Assembly: GCF_900129565.1 (NCBI RefSeq)
Contig: NZ_FQWD01000003.1
Coordinates: forward strand, 597,015-661,014
Length of the DNA: 64,000 bases
Source: Marisediminitalea aggregata
GTDB lineage: Bacteria; Pseudomonadota; Gammaproteobacteria; Enterobacterales; Alteromonadaceae
Direction: 5' to 3'
How positions within the stretch are numbered: position 1 is the first letter of the stretch; each line of letters begins with the position of its first letter. Below, one piece after another: positions 18,552 to 28,220 of the stretch. The notes under the pieces are model-generated. The model had not been told where the DNA came from and did no database searches. It saw only the letters and a list, made by a program, of their open reading frames with translations. Both the position numbers and the translations under genes were made by a program.

Positions 18552-20237
18552 ATGTTATCTCATCTTTCGGTTAAGAATTTCGCGGTCGTTAAAGAAGTCA
18601 ATATAGCATTTGAGTCTGGAATGACAGCGGTCACCGGTGAAACCGGTGCGGGTAAGTCTATTGCCATTGACGCACTGAGCCTGTGTATGGGCGAGCGCGC
18701 AGACGCGTCTGCAGTGCGCAAAGGCGCGGACAAAGCTGAAATTATTGCGTACTTCTCATTGCTGGACAGCCCGAAAGCCAGAGACTGGTTAGACGAAAAT
18801 GACCTGGTATTGGACGATGACGCTAACACGTGTTTTATACGCCGCCTGATTTCAAAGGAAGGACGCTCAAAAGCCTTCATCAACGGTGTCCCTGTTGCGC
18901 TACAACAGTTAAAGCAACTGGGTCAGCACCTGATAGCAATACACGGCCAAAATACCCATTTACAGCTCCTGAAAGACGATGTTCAACGTAAACTTGTTGA
19001 TGATTTTGCCGCTAACCATAAAGCACTTGAAGACACCCGTGCTGCCTATCAACACTGGCAGGCCCTGGCGAAAGAATTAAACCGATTACAGGAAGCCGCG
19101 CAGCAACGTGCCGATCGCGAGCAGTTGCTGAGTTATCAAGTGTCAGAACTGGATGAATTTGCCCTTGAAGACGGTGAATTTACCGAATTGGAAGCGGAGC
19201 ACAAACGCCTGAGTAATGGTCAGACTCTGCTAGAGCAAGCGCAGATGAGCTTCTACAACCTGTATGAATCAGACGAGTTTAACGCATTAAAAGCCATTCA
19301 GACCAGTATGGATAAGCTGGCCGATTTGCAGGAACACGATCCAGCCCTGGCGCCCATAGTCACAATGCTTAACGACGCCTCCATTCAGGTTGAAGAAGCA
19401 GCCCACGAACTGCGCAGCTATTGTGACCACCTTGAGATTGACCCACTACGCCTACAACAGGTTGAAAAGCGCTACAGTACAGCACTGGAACTGGCCAGAA
19501 AGCATCAGGTAATGGCGGAAGAATTATACGCCTACCATCAGACCTTAAGCTCAGAATTGTCGAACCTGAATGCTGACAGTGAACGTCTCGACGAATTAAA
19601 TGCCGAATTGGAAGCGGCGCACCAGGCGTTTCTTGCCTCCAGTAAGGCGTTGTCCGAAAGCCGCGTAAAAGCCGCAGCAAAACTGGCAAAGCAGGTTGAA
19701 GTACAAATTCGTACGTTAAACATGCCTCATGCCACTTTCACCATTGACGTTGCTTACAACCCGACAGCCAAACCGTCAGCGATTGGCATGGACGATATAG
19801 CCATGCTGGTATCAACAAATCCCGGTCAGGCTGCCGACAGGCTCGATAAAGTGGTATCGGGTGGTGAATTGTCACGAATTGGGCTGGCCTTGCAGGTCAT
19901 CAGTCGAGACAGTGACCTGACACCTACGTTGATATTTGACGAAGTTGACACAGGCATAAGTGGGCCGACTGCGTCAATTGTTGGACAATTACTCCGCCGG
20001 TTAGGTAAAGAGAATCAGGTAATGTGTGTCACTCACCTGCCTCAGGTTGCCGCACAAGCACACAACCAGTTGTTTGTAACAAAAACCACAGACGGTAATG
20101 AAACACAAACGCACATTCTGGCGCTGACTGAACAAGCCAGAATTGATGAACTAGCGCGTTTGCTAGCCGGCGATAAAATAACGCCAAATGCACTGGCGAA
20201 TGCTCGTGAACTTTTAGAAAATGTCCAACCGAACTAA
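18552..20237 (+). CDS. recN: DNA repair protein RecN
   Basis: 561 aa SMC-like ATPase of double-strand-break repair. Walker A GETGAGKS (29-36), a long central coiled coil (about 150-370), then the signature region DKVVSGGELSRIGLALQ and Walker B with D-loop (LIFDEVDTGISGPTA) near 470. Length matches E. coli RecN (553 aa). Two LexA-like boxes precede it, indicating SOS control. The recN-bamE order is common in gammaproteobacteria. Confidence 0.97.
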   Translation: MLSHLSVKNFAVVKEVNIAFESGMTAVTGETGAGKSIAIDALSLCMGERADASAVRKGADKAEIIAYFSLLDSPKARDWLDENDLVLDDDANTCFIRRLISKEGRSKAFINGVPVALQQLKQLGQHLIAIHGQNTHLQLLKDDVQRKLVDDFAANHKALEDTRAAYQHWQALAKELNRLQEAAQQRADREQLLSYQVSELDEFALEDGEFTELEAEHKRLSNGQTLLEQAQMSFYNLYESDEFNALKAIQTSMDKLADLQEHDPALAPIVTMLNDASIQVEEAAHELRSYCDHLEIDPLRLQQVEKRYSTALELARKHQVMAEELYAYHQTLSSELSNLNADSERLDELNAELEAAHQAFLASSKALSESRVKAAAKLAKQVEVQIRTLNMPHATFTIDVAYNPTAKPSAIGMDDIAMLVSTNPGQAADRLDKVVSGGELSRIGLALQVISRDSDLTPTLIFDEVDTGISGPTASIVGQLLRRLGKENQVMCVTHLPQVAAQAHNQLFVTKTTDGNETQTHILALTEQARIDELARLLAGDKITPNALANARELLENVQPN

Positions 20238-20390
20238 TTGCCGTTTTGTGGGTCGAAGTTGACGTACTGGCACGGAGCGATTAGCATGCTCAACGTCCAG
20301 TATGTCTGAGACACCGGCTATACGTGTAATATAGCGGTTCTTTGGCCCACTATAACGATTACAAACTGTTTTAATTGGATTTTTCTGTTA

Positions 20391-20750
20391 ATGAAGCTGT
20401 CTCACCTGATTGTTGTGCTCTCGCTCACTGTATTTACCAGTGCATGTTCAAATTGGATTTATCGTATAGATATTCCGCAAGGAAACTTTCTTGACGATAA
20501 AGACGTTAAGAAACTGCGTGTTGGTATGACCAAGGAACAGGTAGAGTTTGTACTCGGACGCCCTATTTTGAAAGACGCGTTTGATCAGGACACCTGGTAC
20601 TACTACTACGAAATGAAGCGCGGCATGGAAAAGCGCGGTGAAGATTTTGAAAAGAATATGGTCATTACCTTCGTAGACGGAAAAGTAAGTACGGTTACCG
20701 GTGACTTTGAACTGTCCGAAGATTTCAACACGCCGTTAGATCAAGAATAA
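20391..20750 (+). CDS. bamE: Outer-membrane assembly lipoprotein BamE (SmpA/OmlA)
   Basis: 119 aa lipoprotein of the BAM complex that inserts beta-barrel proteins into the outer membrane. The signal peptide ends with a lipobox at TSAC (Cys19). The conserved segment NFLDDKDVKKLRVGMTKEQV is followed by LGRPILKDAF and DTWYYYYE. The family is defined by this LRVGMT...VLGxP pattern. A perfect 15-bp terminator follows. Confidence 0.95.
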   Translation: MKLSHLIVVLSLTVFTSACSNWIYRIDIPQGNFLDDKDVKKLRVGMTKEQVEFVLGRPILKDAFDQDTWYYYYEMKRGMEKRGEDFEKNMVITFVDGKVSTVTGDFELSEDFNTPLDQE

Positions 20751-20763
20751 CGTCGTCAAGAAA

Positions 20764-20798
20764 CACAAAAAAAGCGACTTTATGTCGCTTTTTTTGTG
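20764..20798. terminator. Bidirectional terminator after bamE
   Basis: CACAAAAAAAGCGAC (20764-20778) pairs perfectly with GTCGCTTTTTTTGTG (20784-20798) around TTTAT. A and T runs on both sides let it work for bamE and for the opposing gene. Confidence 0.9.
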
Positions 20799-20889
20799 TC
20801 CGCTAATTACTTGCGGGTTCAGGCCACTCACATCAGGCAGCAGTTACATTGTTGCTCAGAGCCGGTCTGGTCATCCCCCACGCCTGAGC

Positions 20890-21450
20890 TTATTCCTCGA
20901 TTGGCACAATTTCGAATTTATGTATCGCGATCCAGCCATCTATATACATGGTTTTAGGACGTCGACCCGCATAAACGACACCCTGTTCGATGTATTGATT
21001 TACCATGCTGATTGGTAAGGTTAACGCATCGGTTTTGAAAAAGTTGCGGCGCATGGCGGCATCATATTGCACATGTTTACGGGGAGAAACCGGCGTAGTA
21101 TGAGCGATGTTCCCAACTTTAAAATCGACTGTATCCCCGTTCACCCTGAGTACTTTTAATGGAATGTAGCGATAAATGGGATCAGAAGCGGGATTTATCT
21201 GGTAATAATCGACGAACAAAAAGTCATTTCGCTGCATCGTTTCGTAGACAAGCTGACTCTCCTGTTCAGCCCGATACTCCATTACCCCGTACACAACGCA
21301 GCCGAGTACTAATAACGATGTGGTCACATGTGCTTTAACGCTGTTGCCAATCAGGGTGGCAAGCCCGCCGAATGCTTGCCAGAAACGAATCAGTGACCTT
21401 ATTCCGTTGCCGTTGAACGCCGCTGTACCTTGTAGATCCCGATATACCAT
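20890..21450 (-). CDS. Hypothetical membrane-anchored protein
   Basis: 186 aa, not recognised. A single hydrophobic segment (about 41-58, TTSLLVLGCVVYGVMEY) is preceded by a basic, amphipathic N-terminus and followed by a soluble, probably periplasmic domain of about 120 residues with many aromatic and charged positions (FLFVDYYQINPASDPIYRYIP). It converges with bamE. Codon use looks like that of its neighbours and no alternative frame is better. The role is unknown. Confidence 0.6.
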   Translation of the reverse strand: MVYRDLQGTAAFNGNGIRSLIRFWQAFGGLATLIGNSVKAHVTTSLLVLGCVVYGVMEYRAEQESQLVYETMQRNDFLFVDYYQINPASDPIYRYIPLKVLRVNGDTVDFKVGNIAHTTPVSPRKHVQYDAAMRRNFFKTDALTLPISMVNQYIEQGVVYAGRRPKTMYIDGWIAIHKFEIVPIEE

Positions 21451-21770
21451 TGTGCAAATAATCCTGTTTTTGCCCGGTTATCTTTACCCTAAACCACAAC
21501 AGGTCAATATCAAAGCGATTATTTATAGCGACAACTTACCAAAAAAAGTTGCTGACGAAGTCGGTAAATTTAGCAACAAATCCAACGTATTTATCATTAA
21601 ATACCAGGAAAAAACAGATTTTTCGCTGAAATAAAACAACAGAAACAGACTATTAAATTCTTAAATACATTCAATCAAAATAAACAATTTTTTAACTACT
21701 TATTTACATGATGTCATAGCTCTCGATGTTGAATGAGCGCATTTATTATTCACACTACCGAGAAAACACA
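21451..21770. other. AT-rich intergenic region before the second TonB receptor
   Basis: About 320 bases between a hypothetical gene and a divergent TonB receptor. The sequence is clearly AT-rich (for example AAACAACAGAAACAGACT and TAATTTTTTAACTACT-like tracts). It presumably holds both promoters. I see no gene, no clear operator and no RNA motif. Confidence 0.5.
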
Positions 21771-24281
21771 ATGACAACACACAATAAAAACGCATGTTAT
21801 CTGGCAGTGCTGGCAGCATTAAGCCAGTCTGCCTGGGCACAAACCGATGAACAAACCACTACACCAGAATATGGCTTCGAGAAAATTGAAGTGACTGCGC
21901 AGCGCAAATCCGAAAGCATTCAGGATGCCGCCCTGCCTATCGATGCCATTACTCAAAATGAATTATCCCGGGACGGCGTCTCCAACGTCATGGGCCTGTC
22001 AAAAGTATCGCCCTCACTGAGCGTAGTCAGTGGTGGTGGCTCAAATGCGGTTTACTTTGTGCGGGGGGTTGGGAACTTCGCAGTGAATGCCTATACCGAC
22101 CCGGCACTGGCTTTTAATGTCGACGGTATTTATATTGGCCGTCCTTCCGCCACTACAGCGTCATTTCTCGACCTCGAACGGGTAGAAGTGTTAAAAGGTC
22201 CCCAGGGTACTCTGTATGGTCGAAACGCCACGGCAGGTGCGATTAACATCATCCCGCAGAAGCCTGTGCTGGACGAATATTCAGCCTCCCTGTCTTTGGG
22301 GGTGGGTAACTACGGCACACTGGAAACATCGGCAGCCGTAAACTTCCCCATTGCGGATAATTGGGCGGCACGCGTTGCAGGGGCAACGCTCTCCAATGAT
22401 GGATATAACGACGACGGCACGGCGTCCACCGATGACGCCGCGCTTCGCGCACAGGTTTTCGGTGAAGTATCAGATGATCTGACTGTTCGCGTTAGTGTTG
22501 ACTACTCTACGACACAAGGAACAGGCAGCGCACCCACCTATCTTGGCACCTACGGATTTCCGTTTGCCGGTGTGAGTGACAATCCAAACAATATTCCTGG
22601 CTACAATTTTAATCCCGCCCCTGAAAACGTGTCAGCGCCGTTTACTGGCCCTTACACAGATGCGGCTCGCGATTACTTTGCAACGCTATCAACGACACCG
22701 GGATTTACATCTACCACTCCTCAGCGGCCTTCGTATATTGACAATGAATATATCGGCGTCACGGGTGAAATTAACTTAACCACCGATCTGGGAGACTTAG
22801 TTATTCTGCCAGCCTATCGAGAGGCAGATATCGATTTGGTGTTTGTGAGCCCTGGCTTTCAGGCTGCAGAGAATAATGAGCACCATGAACAATTCAGCCT
22901 GGAGTCACGTTTCTCATTCACGGCAGGCAACACAGACTGGATTTTCGGCGCCTATTACTTCGACGAAACCGTCTCAGGCGCGCTGTCATTCAATCAATAC
23001 AGTCTGCAATCTACCCAAACTATTGAGGCATCTGAGTCCACTTCCACCGCGCTGTTCGCCCGTGCAACCTATCACCTGAACGACGACCTGCGCTTGGTTG
23101 GCGGTATACGGTGGAGTGATGATGAAAAATCCATGGACGGCGTGGCCAATGTATTCTTGAACGTATGTATACGTGAAATGGAAGTGTATCCTGGTGGACC
23201 TGTCATTCCCAACTGTGACGGCGCCCCGGTGATCCCTGCCGGTCTCACCATTGAGGAAACGCTGGCGCAAATTGACCCTGCCGATTTGCCTTTAGGCGCA
23301 CCTGGCATCGGCACGGGCCCCGTCCCTTTTGGTCAGTTGCCATTGTTCCCCGGTGCCCCTGATAACCTGCGGGCAAATTTATTGTTTATAAACCCCACTA
23401 CAGTGCAAAGAACCCGTAATGAGAGCGAAGTCACCTATCGCATAGCCGCTGAATATGACGCAGCCAAAGACAGTTTACTGTATGCCAGTGTAGAAACCGG
23501 TTATCGCTCAGGCGGCTTTACGTTAAGTACCGGTAAGGAAGAGTTTGAACCTGAGTTTTTAAATGCCTATACCCTCGGCAGTAAGAACTTGTTTTTAAAC
23601 GGCGTGTTAAAGCTTAATGCCGAATTGTTTTACTGGGACTATGAAGATCAGCAAGCCAGTCACCTAGGCCTGGATGCAAATGGCAATTCGGCGCTGGTTA
23701 CCGAGAATATCGGTGAGTCCAGCATAAAAGGGGCAGAGCTGGATATCTGGTATGCCGCCTCAGCCGATCTTACTGTTCGAGGCACGATGCAATATCTGAA
23801 CAATAAAATTGAGCAATACAGCTACCAGCAGCTTACACCTGATCCTGATGTACGTGTTGTGACAGGTTGTGCTCAGGAACTGGTAGAAACCACTGAAAAT
23901 GGTGGGATATGGGATGTTGATTGTTCTGGCAAAGAAGGTCGGAACTCACCAAAGCTATCAGGTAATCTAGGTGTCGACTATCACTTCGAGCTGGGAGACT
24001 GGATCGGAACTTATTCGCTGGATGCCCGATATCGGGGCGACCGCTGGATAGGCTTTGATTACCTGCCTGTTCAACGCGCAGAGGCCGTCACAACGGTTGA
24101 TACTGCCTTCCAGTTTGAAACAATGGATGGCGACTGGCAGGTCATGGCCTATGCACGCAACATTACTAACGAAGGAATACAGTCCATCACCCAAACGATT
24201 GGTCTGGTTGATAACGTGATTTCTACTGTGTATGAACCTCCTCGCACGGTAGGCATCCGAGTGAGTTACAACTACTTCTAA
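21771..24281 (+). CDS. TonB-dependent outer-membrane receptor
   Basis: About 836 aa. The start is set at 21771, where a typical signal peptide begins (ending QSAWAQ); the frame is open for 15 more codons upstream, but they lack signal-peptide character. The TonB box EKIEVTAQRK is followed by the plug (about 50-165, with FNVDGIYIGRP and KGPQGTLYGRNATAGA) and a 22-strand-type barrel ending RVSYNYF. The plug resembles receptors used for glycans and other organics by marine gammaproteobacteria. The genes downstream act on glycosides in the periplasm, so a sugar-derived ligand is plausible (inference). A hairpin terminator follows. Confidence 0.9.
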   Translation: MTTHNKNACYLAVLAALSQSAWAQTDEQTTTPEYGFEKIEVTAQRKSESIQDAALPIDAITQNELSRDGVSNVMGLSKVSPSLSVVSGGGSNAVYFVRGVGNFAVNAYTDPALAFNVDGIYIGRPSATTASFLDLERVEVLKGPQGTLYGRNATAGAINIIPQKPVLDEYSASLSLGVGNYGTLETSAAVNFPIADNWAARVAGATLSNDGYNDDGTASTDDAALRAQVFGEVSDDLTVRVSVDYSTTQGTGSAPTYLGTYGFPFAGVSDNPNNIPGYNFNPAPENVSAPFTGPYTDAARDYFATLSTTPGFTSTTPQRPSYIDNEYIGVTGEINLTTDLGDLVILPAYREADIDLVFVSPGFQAAENNEHHEQFSLESRFSFTAGNTDWIFGAYYFDETVSGALSFNQYSLQSTQTIEASESTSTALFARATYHLNDDLRLVGGIRWSDDEKSMDGVANVFLNVCIREMEVYPGGPVIPNCDGAPVIPAGLTIEETLAQIDPADLPLGAPGIGTGPVPFGQLPLFPGAPDNLRANLLFINPTTVQRTRNESEVTYRIAAEYDAAKDSLLYASVETGYRSGGFTLSTGKEEFEPEFLNAYTLGSKNLFLNGVLKLNAELFYWDYEDQQASHLGLDANGNSALVTENIGESSIKGAELDIWYAASADLTVRGTMQYLNNKIEQYSYQQLTPDPDVRVVTGCAQELVETTENGGIWDVDCSGKEGRNSPKLSGNLGVDYHFELGDWIGTYSLDARYRGDRWIGFDYLPVQRAEAVTTVDTAFQFETMDGDWQVMAYARNITNEGIQSITQTIGLVDNVISTVYEPPRTVGIRVSYNYF

Positions 24282-24294
24282 TTTACATCACTTC

Positions 24295-24323
24295 AACGGG
24301 GCTTTATACAAGCCCCGTTTTTT
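24295..24323 (+). terminator. Terminator after the second TonB receptor
   Basis: AACGGGGCTT (24295-24304) pairs with AAGCCCCGTT (24310-24319), followed by a run of T. Confidence 0.88.
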
Positions 24324-24453
24324 CCCGCACAACAGCTTCAACCTGTTGTCGAACAAAGTGTGTCTGTTGACATACCTTGTAAAGAATTCCTCCTCTTCTT
24401 ACACCTTTCCCAATGGTAAAGTGTGCTGAGTATCAACAACAGGCACGCCTTTT

Positions 24454-25128
24454 ATGCATCAGTCACCCAAAAATACATTTCGCACCCTGGCCCTTGGTCT
24501 TACTCTGTCATTTGCCATTTCGGGCTGTGTCATACACGTGGGTGGAAATCATCACAATGAAGACTTCACTGGCAGTGTAAGTAAGGTCTTTGGCGGTATC
24601 GATATTGGCGACCACCGCACAGTGTCAGATTTATCTACGGTTAACGGTGGTATAGAGCTTGGCGATCACGTATACACCGGCAGCATCAGTACCGTTAATG
24701 GTGGTGTTCAGGTTGGCGAACATGCCGACATTGAATCTATCAATGTGGTAAACGGCGACGTAGAAAGTGATGATCACCTTACGGTAAGACAAAGCATAAC
24801 TACCGTAAACGGGGAGATTCAGTTAGCGAAGCACGCCAAAGTCGGCGGAAATCTGATTACGGTGAATGGCGATATCGAAGCAGCAGATGTGGCCCTGAGT
24901 GGTAACATTGAAACAGTAAATGGCGATATCCGCATTGAAGGACACAGCCAGATTGACGGTGATATTACCTTCAAGCGACCGCATAAAAGCAATAACAGTG
25001 ACACCCCTAGCCTGGTATTAGGCGATGACGTTATGCTCGACGGCAGCATTATTTTAGAGCGCGATGTAAATTTAACGATCCCAGATAGATTAAAATCCCG
25101 TATTCTATGGCAAAATTCTCACCAGTAA
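24454..25128 (+). CDS. Predicted beta-solenoid lipoprotein with VNG repeats
   Basis: 224 aa. The signal peptide ends in an acceptable lipobox (AISGC, Cys about 25). The body is built of about seven repeats of 17-20 residues, each with a V-N-G-(D/G/E)-(I/V) turn: LSTVNGGIELGDH, ISTVNGGVQVGEH, INVVNGDVESDDH, ITTVNGEIQLAKH, LITVNGDIEAAD, IETVNGDIRIEGH. This predicts a right-handed beta-helix like bactofilin/polymer-forming or DUF4097-type proteins. Function unknown; a cell-envelope structural or adhesive role is possible. The next gene starts 24 bases downstream. Confidence 0.75.
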   Translation: MHQSPKNTFRTLALGLTLSFAISGCVIHVGGNHHNEDFTGSVSKVFGGIDIGDHRTVSDLSTVNGGIELGDHVYTGSISTVNGGVQVGEHADIESINVVNGDVESDDHLTVRQSITTVNGEIQLAKHAKVGGNLITVNGDIEAADVALSGNIETVNGDIRIEGHSQIDGDITFKRPHKSNNSDTPSLVLGDDVMLDGSIILERDVNLTIPDRLKSRILWQNSHQ

Positions 25129-25152
25129 TGGTTAACTTACGGGTTTTACACA

Positions 25153-25635
25153 ATGGACTTTAATTCATTTAGCGTTACCAATAGTCAGGGAAAATCTGTT
25201 CCTCTGTCTGACTACGACGACAAAGTGTTACTGATCGTCAATACCGCCAGTAAGTGTGGTTTTACCCCACAGTATGACGGTCTTGAAGCGCTATACAAAG
25301 AATATCAGAGCATGGGACTGGAAATCATTGCTTTCCCTTGTAACCAGTTTGGAAAACAAGAGCCCGGCGATAACGCTGCCATCCAGGAATTTTGCTCACT
25401 GACGTTTGACGTTACCTTTCCGGTAATGGCAAAGGTTGACGTCAATGGTGAGAATACCATTCCACTGTATGAGTACCTCAAAAAGGCCGCTCCCGGTGTA
25501 TTGGGTACCCAGGGTATCAAATGGAACTTCACGAAATTTCTGGTTAGTCGCGATCGCAAGACCATCAAGCGCTACGCGCCAAAGGATAAACCCGAAGCGC
25601 TGAAATCCGATATCGAGAACATGTTAAACATGTAA
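25153..25635 (+). CDS. btuE: Glutathione peroxidase-family thiol peroxidase
   Basis: 160 aa. Thioredoxin-fold peroxidase with the peroxidatic cysteine, not selenocysteine, at Cys35 (NTASKCGFTPQ). The Gln of FPCNQFGKQEPG and the Trp-Asn of WNFTKFLV complete the active-site tetrad. It reduces organic and hydrogen peroxides using glutathione or thioredoxin. No signal peptide, so cytoplasmic. Symbol by family similarity (E. coli BtuE); the thioredoxin-dependent Gpx name would be equally fair. Confidence 0.92.
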   Translation: MDFNSFSVTNSQGKSVPLSDYDDKVLLIVNTASKCGFTPQYDGLEALYKEYQSMGLEIIAFPCNQFGKQEPGDNAAIQEFCSLTFDVTFPVMAKVDVNGENTIPLYEYLKKAAPGVLGTQGIKWNFTKFLVSRDRKTIKRYAPKDKPEALKSDIENMLNM

Positions 25636-25841
25636 CCTCTCGTATCTCGCGTAACATGCGGCGCGGACTCCCTTTTGTCTGCGCCATGTTTAATTATCCC
25701 CCGGTAATATCTGCTATTTATCCTGGCCATTCCAGGACTGGTCGAATCTTTTCTGTTAACAAGCTCATAACAGTTGTCGCTAACTTATGCTGTGATAGTC
25801 TGGTGTTATAACAATAATGCACCAAGACAAGAGACTTCAAA

Positions 25842-26540
25842 ATGAAAGCGCTATCAGCCTGTGCGATATCCCTGTTTTTACTGGGTATATCCAGCTCCGC
25901 CCTTGCCACCGACAACCAGCTTACCGAACAAGAAAAACAACAAGGATGGCAATTATTATTCGATGGTCAGTCCCTATCACACTGGCGAAACTACCAACAA
26001 GACAGCATCAGCCCCAAATGGCAAATTCAGGACAACGCCATCACGCTCACCGATGGGGGTGCCGGGGACATTATCACGCGCCAACAATACGGCGATTTTG
26101 AACTGACCCTCGACTGGAAGATTTCTGAAGGCGGTAACAGCGGCATCTTTTTTCTGGCTGACGAAATGGGAAAATACGTTTTTTCTCACGCACCAGAAAT
26201 TCAAATCATCGACAATGAAAGACACCCCGACAGCAAGCTGGACTCCCGTCGCGCCGGTGCGCTTTACGACATGATTGCGGCACCCGCTGCCTCTCAAAAG
26301 CCCGCGGGAGAATGGAATACAGTTAAGATTTCGTTGCATGACAATGTGCTGCAGGTTTGGCAAAACGACGTAATGACCGTGCACATTGTTATGCATTCCT
26401 CTACGTGGGAGAAGCTGGTAGCTGCCAGCAAATTTGCCAATTGGACTGGGTTTGCAGCACAGACTAAAGGCCATATAGGGCTTCAGGATCACGGTGACAA
26501 AGTCGCCTTTAAAAATATAAAGATCAGGGAGCTGCCATGA
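25842..26540 (+). CDS. DUF1080 protein, putative 3-keto-disaccharide/3-keto-glycoside hydrolase
   Basis: 232 aa with a signal peptide cleaved after ALAT. The rest is one concanavalin-like DUF1080 domain (about 32-230; GWQLLFDGQSLSHWRN, GDFELTLDWKISEGGNSGIFF, IQIIDNERHPD, HIGLQDHG). Characterised members split 3-keto-glucosides made by a GMC-type glucoside 3-dehydrogenase. The 4-base ATGA overlap with the GMC gene downstream strongly supports that role here. It should act in the periplasm. Confidence 0.85.
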   Translation: MKALSACAISLFLLGISSSALATDNQLTEQEKQQGWQLLFDGQSLSHWRNYQQDSISPKWQIQDNAITLTDGGAGDIITRQQYGDFELTLDWKISEGGNSGIFFLADEMGKYVFSHAPEIQIIDNERHPDSKLDSRRAGALYDMIAAPAASQKPAGEWNTVKISLHDNVLQVWQNDVMTVHIVMHSSTWEKLVAASKFANWTGFAAQTKGHIGLQDHGDKVAFKNIKIRELP

Positions 26541-28219
26541 TGACTACCTTCAAGCATGAGGTTCTGGTTGTAGGCTCGGGTGCAGGCGGTGCAATGGCTG
26601 CTTACGAACTCACTAAAGCCGGAATTAACGTGTTACTGCTCGAGGCCGGCCGCAACTACGATCCGGTAAAAGAAACGCCAATGTTTAAGCGCAAAGCCGA
26701 CGCGCCCCTGATGGCCGCAGGTAATGTAGACAAGGACTTTGGGTATTACGACGCTACAGTTGACGGTGGGTGGACGGTACCCGATGAGCCCTACACCACC
26801 GATGAAGATTCAGAGTTCCTGTGGTGGCGAGCACGTATGCTCGGCGGGCGAACCAACCACTGGGGCAGGTATTCCCTGCGCTTTAGTGAGCACGACTTTA
26901 AAGGTAAGTCGCGAGACGGGTTGGGTGCTGACTGGCCGTTTGAGTACAGCGACATTGCGCCCTGGTACGACAAAACAGAAGCATTGGTGGGAGTATGTGG
27001 CACCAATACGGGCCTGGACGACATGCCTGACTCTCCGCCCGGGGTATTACAACCACCGCCGAAACCACGTGTACCAGAATTATTGGTCGCCGCGGCCGCC
27101 AATAAACTGGGTATGAAAGCCGTGCCCATGCACCGCGCGGTGCTTACTCGCCCTAAGGATGACAGGGCAGCCTGTTTTTATGCAACACCGTGTGGACACG
27201 GCTGTTCCATTGGCGCAGCCTTTCAGACCACAACATCGCTGTTACCCATGGCACAAAAAACCGGGCACCTGAGAGTGATTACCGATGCCATGGTCAAAAA
27301 CGTCAATACCGACGCCGATGGCAAGGTCACCGGGGTCACCTATATCGATAAGAACCGAAACGAAGCGATTTCGCTAACAGCAAAGGTCGTCATTCTGGCT
27401 GCCAGTGCCTGCGAAAGCGCTCGTATCATGCTGAATTCTAAGTCGGACAAATACCCCAATGGACTGGCAAACTCAAGCGGACAATTGGGCAAAAACCTGA
27501 TGGATTCAACCGGAGCCGGGCTTGGCGCAACTATTCCCGTTTTGCGCAACCGGCCTCGCTACAACGAAGATGGCCACACGGCAAACCATCTGTTCATTCC
27601 CTGGTGGGGCCATGAGGCACAAGCCAATGGCGAACTGAATTTCCCGCGCGGTTACCACTTTGAGATTGGCAGTGGCTTTGGCGAGCCAGGTGCCTGGGTA
27701 TCCGGCGATTTCAAAGGCTACGGCGAGTCATTGAAAGACGAAGCGAAGGCCAATTACGGCGCGTCGGTGTACTTCGCACTGCGAGGTGAAATGCTTCCCA
27801 ACCCGGATTGCTACATGGATATCGACCCGACGGTTACCGACAAATGGGGTATACCAGTGGCCCGTTTTCACTGGAAATGGTCTGCGCATGAAATCAATCA
27901 GGTGGCACATGGGCTGGAGACGGCCAAAGCACTGCTTGAAACCATGGGTGCCGAGGTGGGGGACTTACCACCAGCTGAACAGGCCATTGCCAAAGGCGGG
28001 CAAATCATTCACGAGGTCGGCACTGCCCGTATGGGTGCATCCAGCGCGGATTCGGTTACCAATCAATGGGGCCAAACCTGGGACTGCCCTAACCTGTTCG
28101 TCATGGATGGCGGTGTTTTCGCGTCAAACCCACATAAAAACTGCACACTGACCATTCTGACGCTAGCGATGCGCAACGCAAACTGGCTGGCAGGTCAATT
28201 GCAACAGGGGGCACTGTGA
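26537..28219 (+). CDS. GMC-family FAD dehydrogenase, putative glucoside 3-dehydrogenase large subunit
   Basis: 560 aa. FAD-binding GSGAGGAMAAYEL (about 12-24) and LLEAGR, substrate-loop motif GGRTNHWGR, and the C-terminal catalytic region (HEVGTARMG, then NPHKNCTLTI) place it in the gluconate/FAD-glucose dehydrogenase branch. Three cysteines, Cys213, Cys219 and Cys223 (CFYATPCGHGC), have the 6 and 4 residue spacing of the 3Fe-4S ligands of Burkholderia FAD-glucose dehydrogenase. There is no own signal peptide, so it is probably carried out with the Tat-exported small subunit encoded 2 bases downstream. It oxidises C3 of a glycoside and passes electrons to the respiratory chain. Confidence 0.87.
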   Translation: MMTTFKHEVLVVGSGAGGAMAAYELTKAGINVLLLEAGRNYDPVKETPMFKRKADAPLMAAGNVDKDFGYYDATVDGGWTVPDEPYTTDEDSEFLWWRARMLGGRTNHWGRYSLRFSEHDFKGKSRDGLGADWPFEYSDIAPWYDKTEALVGVCGTNTGLDDMPDSPPGVLQPPPKPRVPELLVAAAANKLGMKAVPMHRAVLTRPKDDRAACFYATPCGHGCSIGAAFQTTTSLLPMAQKTGHLRVITDAMVKNVNTDADGKVTGVTYIDKNRNEAISLTAKVVILAASACESARIMLNSKSDKYPNGLANSSGQLGKNLMDSTGAGLGATIPVLRNRPRYNEDGHTANHLFIPWWGHEAQANGELNFPRGYHFEIGSGFGEPGAWVSGDFKGYGESLKDEAKANYGASVYFALRGEMLPNPDCYMDIDPTVTDKWGIPVARFHWKWSAHEINQVAHGLETAKALLETMGAEVGDLPPAEQAIAKGGQIIHEVGTARMGASSADSVTNQWGQTWDCPNLFVMDGGVFASNPHKNCTLTILTLAMRNANWLAGQLQQGAL

Positions 28220-28220
28220 T

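Noticed and set aside
20272-20320. Long-range inverted repeat between recN and bamE (GACGTACTGG / CCAGTATGTC)
   Set aside because: The arms are imperfect, about 25-30 bases apart and not followed by T, so no function can be supported.
21320-21634. Plus-strand frame running from the hypothetical gene into the AT-rich spacer
   Set aside because: Its first third is antisense to the membrane protein gene and the rest lies in AT-rich sequence without coding character.
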